Shown: positions 44,248 through 54,605, counted from the stretch's first letter. The stretch: DNA of 64,000 bases from Sphingobacterium cavernae (GCF_008520265.1 NZ_VIQM01000009.1:31500-95499), one strand, 5' to 3'. Made by a program: numbers and translations. Notes: generated by a model from the letters alone, not told the origin.

Positions 44248-47200
44248 TTATTTCAATTTTTGTAAACGTTCCTTCGCAGTCTTCAAGACATCATCCGAAT
44301 CATTTTCATAATTCTCAATTACACTTTCTAGTGTTGCCTTAGCCTGGAACTTATCACCCTTTCCTACGTACGCATCTGACATTAAAATGAAACCTTTTGC
44401 CACCCAATAGTCATAAGAAGAGAACGTATTCGCAATGTCAAAAGCTGACTCTATAGCTTTGTCGTATTGTTTCGCTTTCAATTGCTGCTCGGCTACCAAA
44501 TAGCGTGCTTCTGCACCTGTTTCTGTTTTAGATTTTAGCGCCGCTAAATTTAGTTCTTTTGTTGCGTCTGCTGTTTTATTTTGTTTTGTATATGCTTTTG
44601 CCGCATACAAATGTGCTAATGCAATATCCTCTTCAGAAGACTTCTCGTAATTCTTTAAAATATTAGAATAAGTCAATGTCTCTACCGGATCGCCAATATT
44701 GTAATACGAGATCAATAAATTTTTAATAGCAAAACCGTAATTTTCCTTATACTCCGAAGTCAACTCTAGTTTTTTCAATACTTGAACGGCTTCATTGTAC
44801 GATTTATTTCGCAAATGCAATTTGGATACACTTATCAATGTCTTTTCCGTATAAGCTGAAGTCCAATCGTTCATGATGATATTAAAATCATGCAGCGCTT
44901 GTTGGTCTTGCTTCAATTGCGCATAACTCTCACCACGAATAAAACGCGCAAACTTCTCATTAATAGGTTTTGGGAACTTATCGAAGTATGCGTTCACAGC
45001 CTCTACAGCACCTTGGTAATTTCCACGCTCAAACAAATTACGCGCGATACCAAATGTATGTGCATCTTGCTCTGCTTGAGAAAGGTTACCGATGTTTGTG
45101 GAAGTCGCATAGCGAATGTATCCAGTAGCATCTCCTTTATCCAGGTAAATATTTTCTATTGAACGTATCGCCTGCTTAGCCTCATCCGTCGTAGCATATT
45201 GACTTACTACACGCTCAAAAGTAGCGCGCGCTGCATCTGTATTGTCTTGGTTGTATTGTACCAAACCAATCGTCAATAATGCACGTGGAACATACGAACT
45301 GCGTGGATATTTTTCGACCATCGATTGCAATCCTTCGATTGCTTTGTCGTATTGGTTTGTCATGAAATACGTATACGGAATTTCAAAAGCAACATCATCG
45401 GCATAATTTGATTTCGGATATTTCGCAATTACAGAATTCAATGTTGCAATTTTCGCTTCATTATTTCCTTGCAATCCTTGAATAATTCCGCGTTGGAACA
45501 ATGCATAATCTTGACTTTGTGCATTTGAACTTATTAATCGATCATAATACGTCATCGCTCTACCGTAATTCTTCGTCGCAAAATACGAATCAGCTAAACG
45601 TGCTATCGCATCGTTTTTGGTATTTAGCTCAATACCATCTTTGCCACCACCGGCTAAGAAACGTTCAAAGTAATTTGCCGATGTATTGAAATTATCATTT
45701 CTAAATGCCGCATACGCTAATGCGTAATTCGCATAATGATACACATCTGTCTTACGCGCTGCCGGAAGTTGTAAGAATTTGTTGAAATTTGCAACTGATT
45801 CTTTGTACTTTCGTACCTCATACATTGCTTCTGCTTTCCAATATGTCGCTAACGCATAAATTTCTTCATCATAGCGATTAGCTTCGGATCGCATAAACAT
45901 CGAAATACCATTTTCGAAAGCACGCTCGTTATAGTATTCCAATCCACGGTAATAGGTTACTTTTTGGTAAGCTGCCTTAGCTTCTTTAGATGTCAAAGGG
46001 AATGATTCCAAAACATCTACAGCATTACGGTAGTTTTTGGTACTTAATAACACTTCTGCAAACAAAGTTTTAGCTTCTTCGTTACGTTTATTGCTTTTGT
46101 ACGTATCCAAATATTCTTGAACAGCGTCCAATGCCACTTGATGGAATTCTAATTCGTACGAAAGTTTAGCATAATTGAATAAACCTTCTTCTTTCAATTG
46201 TGGATCAAAATCCAATTTTGACGCTTTGAAGAACGCATTACGGGCACTCTGTTTATTTCCAGTTTTTATAAACGAATCACCTAATGTTATCATCGCACTT
46301 TGATAATATTCATCTGGATCTGTCATTTTTTCTAATTCCGTAATCGCTTTTTCATAATCTCCTAGCTTGTAAGCGATATAACCGATTTGATAGCTATCTT
46401 GGTTATTTTGTGTTGTACCTTGATCTTGGGCCTGAAATTTATCGTAATATTGTTTTGACTTCGCTAAATCACCTTTGATAAAATAAGTAGCACCAATAAT
46501 TCTAAACATTTCTGTCTCGAATTCTTGTTTTGTAGTTTGCAAGATTGGCAATGCATAACTCAATACCTCATCATAGCGTTTGTCTAAGAAATATAACGCT
46601 GTGATATAATAAGGATACGTAGATTCAAAAGTCTTTGAACCATTCAGTCTTTCAAACTCATTCAAAGCTGTTTTGTACTCCGCATCCAAATAACACAAGT
46701 ACGCATAATAGTAAATAGACGCTTCTTGGTATTGGCTATTTTCGTCTTTTAATTTCTCAAATAATGGTTTTGCCGATTTATAATCATTGGTCATGAATTG
46801 TGCATAACCCAATTTGAAACGATATTCGATATTTTCAGCGCCTGCTAAATTTTTACTTTCGATTTTCGTAAACCATTCAATAGCTTTTGGATAATCTTTC
46901 TTTGCATAATACGAACGACCGATTTGGAAATAAGCCGCCTTCGAATTTGCGCTTGCTGGATAATCTTTGATGTACTTCAGAAAACGACCTTCAGCATCCG
47001 AATCACCTAACTCCAATGCACACACCGCTTGATAAAAACGTACCCCTTCTTTGATTAGAGTCAATTCTTCCGTTTCATCCAATTGCAACGTCGACTTGGT
47101 ACGTAACTCTTCTACTTTATCAAATTGTTTGGCTGCAGAACTAAATTTACCACGCTCATATAATTCTAGACCCGTTTTATATGCTCTATTAATATCCTGC

Positions 47201-47277
47201 CAAGCTGTCTGTTGACCAAATACCGGAGCAGCCATTAAGCTTAATGCAACACCCAATCCGTAAATTTTCTTGTACAT
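44248..47277 (-). CDS. Large secreted TPR-repeat protein
   Basis: This 1009-residue protein has a signal peptide ending near APVFGQQ. The mature part is made of about 20 tetratricopeptide-type helical pairs, for example FQIGRSYYAKKDYPKAIEWF and LALYFLD-like repeats. It should be a periplasmic or outer-membrane-associated scaffold. It is the first gene of the cluster with the barrel, HU/SPOR, ExbBD and TonB proteins, and the barrel gene starts 18 bases after its stop. It may organise that complex, much as YbgF does in Tol-Pal. Confidence 0.85.
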   Translation of the reverse strand: MYKKIYGLGVALSLMAAPVFGQQTAWQDINRAYKTGLELYERGKFSSAAKQFDKVEELRTKSTLQLDETEELTLIKEGVRFYQAVCALELGDSDAEGRFLKYIKDYPASANSKAAYFQIGRSYYAKKDYPKAIEWFTKIESKNLAGAENIEYRFKLGYAQFMTNDYKSAKPLFEKLKDENSQYQEASIYYYAYLCYLDAEYKTALNEFERLNGSKTFESTYPYYITALYFLDKRYDEVLSYALPILQTTKQEFETEMFRIIGATYFIKGDLAKSKQYYDKFQAQDQGTTQNNQDSYQIGYIAYKLGDYEKAITELEKMTDPDEYYQSAMITLGDSFIKTGNKQSARNAFFKASKLDFDPQLKEEGLFNYAKLSYELEFHQVALDAVQEYLDTYKSNKRNEEAKTLFAEVLLSTKNYRNAVDVLESFPLTSKEAKAAYQKVTYYRGLEYYNERAFENGISMFMRSEANRYDEEIYALATYWKAEAMYEVRKYKESVANFNKFLQLPAARKTDVYHYANYALAYAAFRNDNFNTSANYFERFLAGGGKDGIELNTKNDAIARLADSYFATKNYGRAMTYYDRLISSNAQSQDYALFQRGIIQGLQGNNEAKIATLNSVIAKYPKSNYADDVAFEIPYTYFMTNQYDKAIEGLQSMVEKYPRSSYVPRALLTIGLVQYNQDNTDAARATFERVVSQYATTDEAKQAIRSIENIYLDKGDATGYIRYATSTNIGNLSQAEQDAHTFGIARNLFERGNYQGAVEAVNAYFDKFPKPINEKFARFIRGESYAQLKQDQQALHDFNIIMNDWTSAYTEKTLISVSKLHLRNKSYNEAVQVLKKLELTSEYKENYGFAIKNLLISYYNIGDPVETLTYSNILKNYEKSSEEDIALAHLYAAKAYTKQNKTADATKELNLAALKSKTETGAEARYLVAEQQLKAKQYDKAIESAFDIANTFSSYDYWVAKGFILMSDAYVGKGDKFQAKATLESVIENYENDSDDVLKTAKERLQKLK

Positions 47278-47605
47278 AATGGTGTATTTTCTTTTATCTA
47301 AATTTCTAATTATCCCTCAGAATTATGAATGAATAAAGTCCCATAAACACAGTACTATTCATTCTACTAAATTAGTAGTAAAGTAGCAAGTTTTCCTCAA
47401 AAGTTGTTAACATCTGTTAGTAAACACCTTTTATAACGCTAATTTTACGATTAAGTCTGACTATACTGGAATTTTTAACATTATTTCACATTAATCAATT
47501 TTATTGCCAATTGTCAAGCTACAAAACCAAGCAAGTATTTTGTGTGTTTCAACATAAAAACGTAATTTATCCAACTTAAGAAATTGTACTCACACAAATA
47601 AGTAG
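47278..47605. other. Divergent control region
   Basis: This gene-free stretch separates the TPR gene (minus) and the Gcr-family gene (plus). It should hold promoters for both, but no box matches TAnnTTTG well; TATTTTG at about 47536 is close. Nothing else, including repeats or RNA structure, was recognised. Confidence 0.4.
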
Positions 47606-49606
47606 ATGGCAGAAACCAAACAAGACTTAATAAAACTCTTTGAAAAAGCTTCTCACAGTGAAATCGATGCTCTTGATTTTATTATTGATTTAGTCAATAT
47701 CTATCGAAAACAAAAAAATTCAGCATTAGTTGAGATTAGTGATCTTTTGGAATTATTACAATCAAATATAGATTACAAAAATCTGCTTCTTTTCAAGATT
47801 GAATCGCTAAATCTTACGAAAAAAGATTTTGATCAAATCATCTCGGATGTAGGCATCATGAACTACAGTGATTTCTTGTACGAAGTACGCTTAAGAGTTG
47901 TTGCCAAGCTTATTCCTCATCAGGCTCCCCCGGAATCTTTGGAGTTTATATTGAATCAAGTTTTTTATGACCGCAAAGATGCGGAATGGATTTCTCGAAT
48001 CCCCGACGAACAATTGATTCGCCTATTTACAATTTTGGAAGGCAAAAACATCTACGCAGATAATACAGACAATCATGCAATTTCGGAAATTCTATATGGA
48101 TTAGAAGTATTGACTCAACGTGTATCTGGACGCGCAATGGAGGCAGATGTGAGTAAGATGACTCCTGAATACCGTAATTTTGACAATCCTTTCATCGGGC
48201 TATTGCAAGAAATGAATAACATTATCCAATATGTACGTTCTGAAAAAAGTCCACATCTCGAAAGCTCTGACATTTATTACAAACAAATAAACATTTTGTT
48301 GAATCAATGTGACAAATACATCGTTGATGCCTTTGCGAATTCGCATAAGTTGGGAATTTCGATGAAAGTAAACCAATCTCTGCTTCGCTTGCGTCAGCAA
48401 TTGGGTCGGATTCGTGAAATTTTGGCTTATATAGTTTTAGATGACCCCAATAAAGGTGTGGAACAAACTATTTCATTGATCAAAAAACTCATCTTTATCA
48501 ATGTAAATAAAACGAATGTTCGTCGTCTTGTAAATGAAAGCACACAGTCTATAGCCTACGAAATCACGCAACACACCGCGCAAACAGGTGAGCATTATAT
48601 TACTTCTTCGAAAAAAGAATACACCAATATGTTTTGGTCAGCGTGCGGCGGTGGGTGCATTGTAGCTGTGCTCTGTATTATAAAAGTTTTGATGTCCAAA
48701 GCGGATACAAGTATTTTTGGACATGCAATATTGTATAGTTTGAATTATGCTTTGGGCTTTACAGCAATTTATTTATTGGGATGTACGCTGGCAACTAAAC
48801 AGCCCGCAATGACGGCCTCTGCATTAGTAAGTGCTTTGGAACGCAAGACAGAAAGTAAAGAAGAACGCAATTACAAATACTGGTCATTCGCCAATTTCTT
48901 TTCCAGAGTATTTCGATCGCAGTTTATTGCGTTTGTCGGTAACGTATTACTGGCATTTCCTATCGCGATGCTCTTGATTTGGGGAATTGACACTTTATTC
49001 TCGTACAATATCGCATCTTCAAAATGGAGAGGATTAATCACAGATTTGGATCCAGTTGACTCACCGGCAATATATCATGCAGCAATTGCTGGCGTATTCT
49101 TATTCCTGTCTGGAATTATTGCAGGAAGTGTTGCTAATCGTGATAAATACAACTCTTTGTATTACCGAATAGAGCAGCATCCCATCTTGAAAAGAGTATT
49201 TGGAAAAGAAAAAACCAAACAATTCGCTGGCTGGTACAAGAAGAAATGGGCTGGTGTTATTTCCAATGTTTGGTTTGGTGTTTTTATGGGAATGACGGGT
49301 TCGATTGGAATATTTTTAGGATTGGATATCGATATTCGTCACATCACATTTGCGAGTGGCAACCTAGCTTTGGGCATGTATGGAAGTGACTGGCGCGCAC
49401 CGACTGATATGATTATTTGGGGTGTAGTCGGAATAGGAGTAATTGGATTTGTGAATTTTATTGTAAGTTTTAGCTTGTCATTAATTCTTGCATTTCGTGC
49501 CCGTAAAATGAAGTTTTATGAATTGATATTAGTAAGTAAAGCTATTTGGGCATTGTTTTTATTAAGCCCAATGCAATTTTTCTTTCCTCCAAAAGAGAAA
49601 AAATAA
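47606..49606 (+). CDS. Gcr-family membrane protein (labelled site-specific recombinase)
   Basis: This 666-residue protein has a soluble helical half (about 1-335) and a membrane half with about six helices (340-660). Signature stretches are SGIIAGSVANRDKYNSLYYR, HPILKRVFG and GNLALGMYGSDW, matching the family called 'site-specific recombinase' (Gcr). No tyrosine or serine recombinase motif is present, and the membrane half makes a DNA recombinase implausible. Function remains unproven. It ends at a shared hairpin with pyrB. Confidence 0.82.
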   Translation: MAETKQDLIKLFEKASHSEIDALDFIIDLVNIYRKQKNSALVEISDLLELLQSNIDYKNLLLFKIESLNLTKKDFDQIISDVGIMNYSDFLYEVRLRVVAKLIPHQAPPESLEFILNQVFYDRKDAEWISRIPDEQLIRLFTILEGKNIYADNTDNHAISEILYGLEVLTQRVSGRAMEADVSKMTPEYRNFDNPFIGLLQEMNNIIQYVRSEKSPHLESSDIYYKQINILLNQCDKYIVDAFANSHKLGISMKVNQSLLRLRQQLGRIREILAYIVLDDPNKGVEQTISLIKKLIFINVNKTNVRRLVNESTQSIAYEITQHTAQTGEHYITSSKKEYTNMFWSACGGGCIVAVLCIIKVLMSKADTSIFGHAILYSLNYALGFTAIYLLGCTLATKQPAMTASALVSALERKTESKEERNYKYWSFANFFSRVFRSQFIAFVGNVLLAFPIAMLLIWGIDTLFSYNIASSKWRGLITDLDPVDSPAIYHAAIAGVFLFLSGIIAGSVANRDKYNSLYYRIEQHPILKRVFGKEKTKQFAGWYKKKWAGVISNVWFGVFMGMTGSIGIFLGLDIDIRHITFASGNLALGMYGSDWRAPTDMIIWGVVGIGVIGFVNFIVSFSLSLILAFRARKMKFYELILVSKAIWALFLLSPMQFFFPPKEKK

Positions 49607-49610
49607 GCAT

Positions 49611-49644
49611 AAAAAAGAGAGGTTAATAACCTTAACCTCTCTTT
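49611..49644. terminator. Shared hairpin between the Gcr gene and pyrB
   Basis: AAAGAGAGGTTAA (49614-49626) pairs with 49632-49644. The minus-strand T run (complement of 49611-49616) makes it a good pyrB terminator. The pyrB stop codon itself lies in one arm. Confidence 0.75.
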
Positions 49645-50570
49645 CCTGCTAGCAAGTATAAAACTGCCATACGTACCGCAACACCATTTTCGACTTGGTC
49701 GAGAATAATCGAATGCGTACTATCAGCCACATCTGATGTAATCTCCACCCCTCTATTAATAGGCCCTGGATGCATAATTGTAATTTCTTTATCTAGCGAA
49801 TCCAAGATTTCTTTGTTCAATCCATACAACATCGAATACTCACGCAAAGATGGAAAATATGCAATATCTTGACGCTCCAACTGGATGCGCAACATATTCG
49901 CCACATCACACCAATTCAATGCTTTCATTAAATCGTGTTCTACTTTTACACCTAATGAAGCTATGTATTTTGGAATAAGAGTTGTTGGCCCACAAACCAT
50001 CACTTCAGCGCCTTGTTTTTGTAAACACAAAATATTCGACAACGCCACACGCGAGTGTAAGATATCACCTATGATTGCAACTTTGCGACCTGCCAAATCT
50101 CCATATTTCTCACGAATAGAAAAAGAATCCAGCAATGCTTGTGTAGGATGCTCATGTGCCCCATCACCAGCATTGACGATTTGTGCGTCCACATGTTTGC
50201 TTAAAAATACGCCCGCACCAGCATACGGATGACGCATCACAATCATGTCAACTTTCATCGCCAAAATATTGTTGACCGTATCAATCAATGTTTCCCCTTT
50301 GCTTACTGATGATGAAGATGCTGCAAAATTGATTGTATCAGCGGAAAGACGTTTCTCTGCTAATTCAAATGATAAACGTGTACGTGTAGAATTTTCAAAG
50401 AAAACATTAGCAATTGTGATGTCTCTTAACGAAGGAACTTTCTTAATCGGACGATTAAGGACATCCTTAAAATTTGCTGCTGTATCTAAAATTAATTGAA
50501 TATCATGCTCAGTTAGGTCTTTGATGCCTAATAAGTGGCGTGTACTTAACTGTTCTGTTGTTGTTGGCAT
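49632..50570 (-). CDS. pyrB: Aspartate carbamoyltransferase, catalytic chain
   Basis: The enzyme joins carbamoyl phosphate and aspartate, the committed step of pyrimidine synthesis. The 312-residue protein has the carbamoyl-phosphate motif FFENSTRTRLSFELAEKRL near residue 53, HPTQALLDSFSI near 138 and HPGPINRGVEI near 265. All are intact. The gene follows pyrR by 26 bases on the same strand, so the two form a pyrRB pair. No pyrI regulatory chain gene is next to it. Confidence 0.96.
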   Translation of the reverse strand: MPTTTEQLSTRHLLGIKDLTEHDIQLILDTAANFKDVLNRPIKKVPSLRDITIANVFFENSTRTRLSFELAEKRLSADTINFAASSSSVSKGETLIDTVNNILAMKVDMIVMRHPYAGAGVFLSKHVDAQIVNAGDGAHEHPTQALLDSFSIREKYGDLAGRKVAIIGDILHSRVALSNILCLQKQGAEVMVCGPTTLIPKYIASLGVKVEHDLMKALNWCDVANMLRIQLERQDIAYFPSLREYSMLYGLNKEILDSLDKEITIMHPGPINRGVEITSDVADSTHSIILDQVENGVAVRMAVLYLLAGKRG

Positions 50571-50596
50571 TGTAACTACTATTTTCGCTGAAAAAA

Positions 50597-51142
50597 TTAT
50601 TTTTTGTCCGTAATCAATACGATGCTATCTTCCTGATCTACCTCTTCCCAACTCACAATTACTTTTTGCGAGTCGATAGAATCCACTTGAATTCCAATAT
50701 AATCGGGCTGAATAGGGATTTGTCTCGAGAATCGGCGGTCTACCAAACATAAAAGTTCGATACGCTCCGAGCGACCAAATGCTTGTATAGCGTCCATCGC
50801 TGAACGAATAGTACGACCTGTCCAAAGTACGTCATCGACAAAAATCACATTCTTACCTTCCACAATAAAATCAATCTGTGTGCTGTTAGCGAGTAAAGGT
50901 GAGTTGCCTTTAAGGCGAAAATCATCGCGAAAAAATGTAATATCCAAGATACCTGTATCTACATCTTTGCCCAACATTTCTTTCAATTCCTTGGCGATAC
51001 GTTTAGCCAAAAAAGTTCCACGCGGCTGGATACCGACAAGTGCTGAATTCGAGAAATCTCCGTGATTTTCAATCAATTGTTGACACAATCTTTTGATTGT
51101 AATTTGAAACTTAGGACCGTCTAATAAAATCGATTGTTTCAT
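50597..51142 (-). CDS. pyrR: PyrR-type phosphoribosyltransferase/regulator
   Basis: PyrR is a uracil phosphoribosyltransferase homologue that in Gram-positive bacteria binds pyr mRNA. The 181-residue protein has the PRPP-binding motif VIFVDDVLWTGRTI near residue 98, and GIQPRGTFLAKRIAKELKE near residue 42. It directly precedes pyrB. I did not recognise a PyrR-binding attenuator upstream, so its regulatory role here is open. Confidence 0.92.
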   Translation of the reverse strand: MKQSILLDGPKFQITIKRLCQQLIENHGDFSNSALVGIQPRGTFLAKRIAKELKEMLGKDVDTGILDITFFRDDFRLKGNSPLLANSTQIDFIVEGKNVIFVDDVLWTGRTIRSAMDAIQAFGRSERIELLCLVDRRFSRQIPIQPDYIGIQVDSIDSQKVIVSWEEVDQEDSIVLITDKK

Positions 51143-51230
51143 TATAGGATTATTTGGACAAAAATAGGCTTTTTTATTCAGAGTTGGAATAAAAAATGGA
51201 AACTCAGCTTAGCAAAGCTTGCCAAAAGCA

Positions 51231-51254
51231 AAAAAGGATGTCTTTCGACATCCC
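51231..51254 (-). terminator. Terminator of the DUF2723 gene
   Basis: GGATGTC (51237-51243) and GACATCC (51248-51254) pair around TTTC. The A run at 51231-51236 gives a T run on the minus strand after the gene ending at 51279. Confidence 0.8.
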
Positions 51255-51278
51255 TTTTCATAAATATTTAAATTCGGA

Positions 51279-54200
51279 TTATTCTCCGAAGAAATAACCG
51301 TATTGTTTCCACAGTTCATCTGCTGCTTTTTGAACATCAGCATCTTTGTATTGTTCACCCATCATTTTTAGACGTTGCAAACCTACTAATGCTAAACGTA
51401 CATTACGCTCCGAAGACAAATCTTTGATGTACTGATTCGACGCAAAATAATGCATATTTTCTTTGATGTAATTCAAATTACGTAAGGTAATTTCTTTTGC
51501 TTTCGCTGATTCACCCGTTTGGTACATTGCATCCAATAAAGGTACATAGCTCATTGGCTCACTCATTTGATATACTTTTTTCGGAAGATTATCATAGGCT
51601 TTCAGCACTACATCATGCGCTTCTTTTTTCTTACCAGCTTGCAATAAGTTTTGAGCAGTTTCACCAAAGATTGAACTTGTATAGAATGTCAAATAACGGT
51701 ATGTATCCGGATCCAAATACTTCGAGTTAGCAATATTTCCAAACTTATATTTGTTCATGATTTTATCATAAACCGCATCTGTATGTTGAATTGCTCCTTG
51801 TTCTGCGTCAGTCACATTTGTATTCACCGGAATCAAACGTAAGGCAAAACCTTCTGACACCAAATATTTGTCCAATCCCAAGTAGAATTGTTGAGGTGTA
51901 GTTGTCGTGAAATAAATCGGACGTTCCCAATTGTTATTTGCCAAGATAGACAATACCGACAGTTCAGCGCGCGAAACATAGCCCATTGGATACGTAAACG
52001 TCAATGAATCTACAATCGAATCTTGCCATATTGTCGGAACAGCTTTATTTGTTAATACAGCTTGCTTATCTACTTGTAACTTCAAATTTTTAGTAGGAAG
52101 TATATTGATATTCTCACCAGATTGCGTTTGCATTTTGTTTTCTGGATCATCTGATAACATTATTTCCAATGCCGCTCTTAAATCCACATTACCAGGGATT
52201 TTGTAATCGTAGTAGTAAATCACATCGCGCACGCCGTCTTTAATTTTTTCTGGATCAATATTAATTGGCAAGGCATCCGCATCATTGACCTTTTTCATCA
52301 TTTGACGCATATACCAATCCGAAGAAAGCAAACTCAAATTCACCACACGTACATCCGTACGAATTCCTTCCACCTCTTGCAAATACCACAATGGATAGGT
52401 ATCATTATCACCATAAGAGAACAAAATAGCATTTGGTTCTACAGATTCTAAATAGTTTAAAGCCATGTCACGCGACAAAGATTTTTCCGATCTATCGTGA
52501 TCATCCCAGTTTTGTGAAGCCAATAATACTGGACCTGCCAAGACGCCTAATGCAGTCACACCGATAGCAGCAGATTTCGCATTTACTTTCTTAGACAAAA
52601 ATTCCCATAAGGCAATTATTCCAAGTCCAATCCAAATGGAAAAGGCATAGAATGATCCTGCATACGCATAATCACGTTCACGAGGTTGCAATGGAGATTG
52701 ATTTAAATATAATACAATCGCCAAACCCGTAAAGAAGAACAAAAGCATCACGACTAAAGCATCTTTTTGTTTTTTACCAAAATGCCAATACGCACCTATT
52801 ATTCCAAGAATAAAAGGTAGGAAGAAGTATGTATTGCGCGAAGGATTTTCCTTCTCCGAAGTTGGCAAAGCATTTTGCCCGCCTACTAGCACATTATCAA
52901 TCGGAGTGATACCCGAAATCCAGTTCCCTTCTAACGTAGAGCCATGACCTTGTACATCATTCTGTCTACCTACGAAATTCCACATGAAATAACGGAAGTA
53001 CATATGTCCAATTTGATATCCAAAGAAAAATTTCAAGTTGTCTGAAAATGTAGGTTTTTCTTCTGGTCCTAAATTCAAATATTGTCTATAGAAATTCGCA
53101 TGTTCTCCTCTATCTGAGTAAATACGAGGGAAAATTGTTTCACTATCGTAACTGTATTTTGTCTTTTTACGAGCAACAACGTACTTATCCTTGTCTTTGC
53201 GGTATACATTTCCAGCATCAAAAGCATCAGTTGGTTTTGCATCAAAATACTTTCCTTTAAACAAAGGCTCATCACCGTATTGTTCGCGGTTAAGGTAACT
53301 TAAAAAAGTGAACGCATTATCCGGATCGGAGTTATTTAACGTAGGATCCGCTTTTGCACGAATAGTAATCATCGCAAAAGAACTGTATCCGAAGATAATG
53401 AAACCCAAAGAAACTAAAGCAATATTCAAGATTGGCTTTACTTTCTTGATTGAATACCAGATTCCGAAAATTAAACCGCCCAACACCAATAAAGCAAAGA
53501 ACGTAACTCCTGTACCAAACCCAAATCCTAAAGTATTCACAAAGAATAAATCAGTGAAGGCAGCAAACTTAATCAAGTACTGTATAACACCCCATAAGAT
53601 AAAGCCTAACACCACAACACCCAACAAAAATGCTTTTAAAGCACCTCCCTTGGTTACTTGTTTCGTTTTTCTGAAATATATAACTAACGCAATAGCAGGT
53701 ATTACCAATAGATTCAATAAATGGACACCGATAGATAATCCCATTACATAAGCGATGAAGATCAACCAACGATCAGCGCCTTCTTCGTCTGCACGTACCT
53801 CCCACTTCAATATCGCCCAAAATACTACAGCCGTACATAAAGAAGACATGGCATATACTTCAGATTCTACAGCAGAAAACCAAAATGTATCTGAAAAAGC
53901 ATATGCTAATGCACCGACTAAACCAGCTCCCATCACGACTATTGTTTGTGTTGAAGTCGGAGAAGTCGTAAGATTTGCATTGCCTAGAAATATTTTGCGA
54001 CCTAAGGCAGTGATAGACCAAAACAAAAAGAGAATTGTCAATCCTGAACTGACAGCAGAACCTACGTTCATCCAATATGCGATTTGCGATTTGTCACCCA
54101 TCGCCATATTTGAAAATATGTTTTGGATCATTAAGAACAAAGGAGCACCAGGTTGATGCACAATTTGCATCTTATAGGCTGAAGCGATAAACTCACCACA

Positions 54201-54305
54201 GTCCCACCAGCTCGCTGTTCGCTCAGCAGTAACGACATAAACAAGTGTTGCTACAATAGCACAAAGCCATCCTAGCAGATTGTTAATCTTATTGTAATTC
54301 ATCAT
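51279..54305 (-). CDS. DUF2723 GT-C glycosyltransferase-like membrane protein
   Basis: This 1008-residue protein has about a dozen membrane helices in its first 600 residues and a soluble helical C-terminal part. The first periplasmic loop holds ASWWDCGEFIASAYKMQIVH with the acidic Asp/Glu pair typical of GT-C transferases. DUF2723 is shared with human TMEM260, which is reported to be a protein O-mannosyltransferase. A role in O-glycosylation of exported proteins is likely, using a lipid-linked sugar. Either of two adjacent ATGs may start the protein. Confidence 0.85.
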   Translation of the reverse strand: MMNYNKINNLLGWLCAIVATLVYVVTAERTASWWDCGEFIASAYKMQIVHQPGAPLFLMIQNIFSNMAMGDKSQIAYWMNVGSAVSSGLTILFLFWSITALGRKIFLGNANLTTSPTSTQTIVVMGAGLVGALAYAFSDTFWFSAVESEVYAMSSLCTAVVFWAILKWEVRADEEGADRWLIFIAYVMGLSIGVHLLNLLVIPAIALVIYFRKTKQVTKGGALKAFLLGVVVLGFILWGVIQYLIKFAAFTDLFFVNTLGFGFGTGVTFFALLVLGGLIFGIWYSIKKVKPILNIALVSLGFIIFGYSSFAMITIRAKADPTLNNSDPDNAFTFLSYLNREQYGDEPLFKGKYFDAKPTDAFDAGNVYRKDKDKYVVARKKTKYSYDSETIFPRIYSDRGEHANFYRQYLNLGPEEKPTFSDNLKFFFGYQIGHMYFRYFMWNFVGRQNDVQGHGSTLEGNWISGITPIDNVLVGGQNALPTSEKENPSRNTYFFLPFILGIIGAYWHFGKKQKDALVVMLLFFFTGLAIVLYLNQSPLQPRERDYAYAGSFYAFSIWIGLGIIALWEFLSKKVNAKSAAIGVTALGVLAGPVLLASQNWDDHDRSEKSLSRDMALNYLESVEPNAILFSYGDNDTYPLWYLQEVEGIRTDVRVVNLSLLSSDWYMRQMMKKVNDADALPINIDPEKIKDGVRDVIYYYDYKIPGNVDLRAALEIMLSDDPENKMQTQSGENINILPTKNLKLQVDKQAVLTNKAVPTIWQDSIVDSLTFTYPMGYVSRAELSVLSILANNNWERPIYFTTTTPQQFYLGLDKYLVSEGFALRLIPVNTNVTDAEQGAIQHTDAVYDKIMNKYKFGNIANSKYLDPDTYRYLTFYTSSIFGETAQNLLQAGKKKEAHDVVLKAYDNLPKKVYQMSEPMSYVPLLDAMYQTGESAKAKEITLRNLNYIKENMHYFASNQYIKDLSSERNVRLALVGLQRLKMMGEQYKDADVQKAADELWKQYGYFFGE

Positions 54306-54574
54306 ATATGTATATTGCGATATAGAATAATTGATTTTAATAAATTACTTGTTATTTGATTAGAAACATATAATCTATCCAAATCAAGTCATAAACAGTT
54401 GTCTGTTTACAAACTCGCTTCGAAAATAAGGAATACATTTCTACAAATGAATAAATAAATAACATTTTAACACAGCTTTACACTTTATCGCACCAAAAAT
54501 CAATCCCACCATCAAGTGAGTGAAAAAATATTCCATTGAAAATCAACAGAGATACAAATTTGGAGTCAAAAAAA
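54306..54574. other. Gene-free stretch before the tRNA genes
   Basis: It lies between the start of the DUF2723 gene and the first tRNA promoter. It should contain the DUF2723 promoter, but no clear box was recognised on the minus strand. No repeats or RNA genes are seen. Confidence 0.4.
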
Positions 54575-54605
54575 TTTGTTGGGTTGAAAAATCAGCGTAT
54601 ATTTG
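54575..54605 (+). promoter_or_regulatory. Promoter of the first tRNA-Gln
   Basis: TTTG at 54575-54578 and TATATTTG at 54598-54605 are separated by exactly 19 bases, a near-ideal Bacteroidetes promoter. The tRNA begins 45 bases downstream. Confidence 0.8.

Noticed and set aside
51143..51230. A PyrR-binding attenuator upstream of pyrR
   Set aside because: No anti-antiterminator or PyrR-binding loop consensus was recognised in the leader on the minus strand.
53308..54156. Plus-strand frames of 133-147 codons inside the DUF2723 gene
   Set aside because: They are complementary to a strong membrane-protein gene with clear motifs; their composition is that of an antisense shadow.
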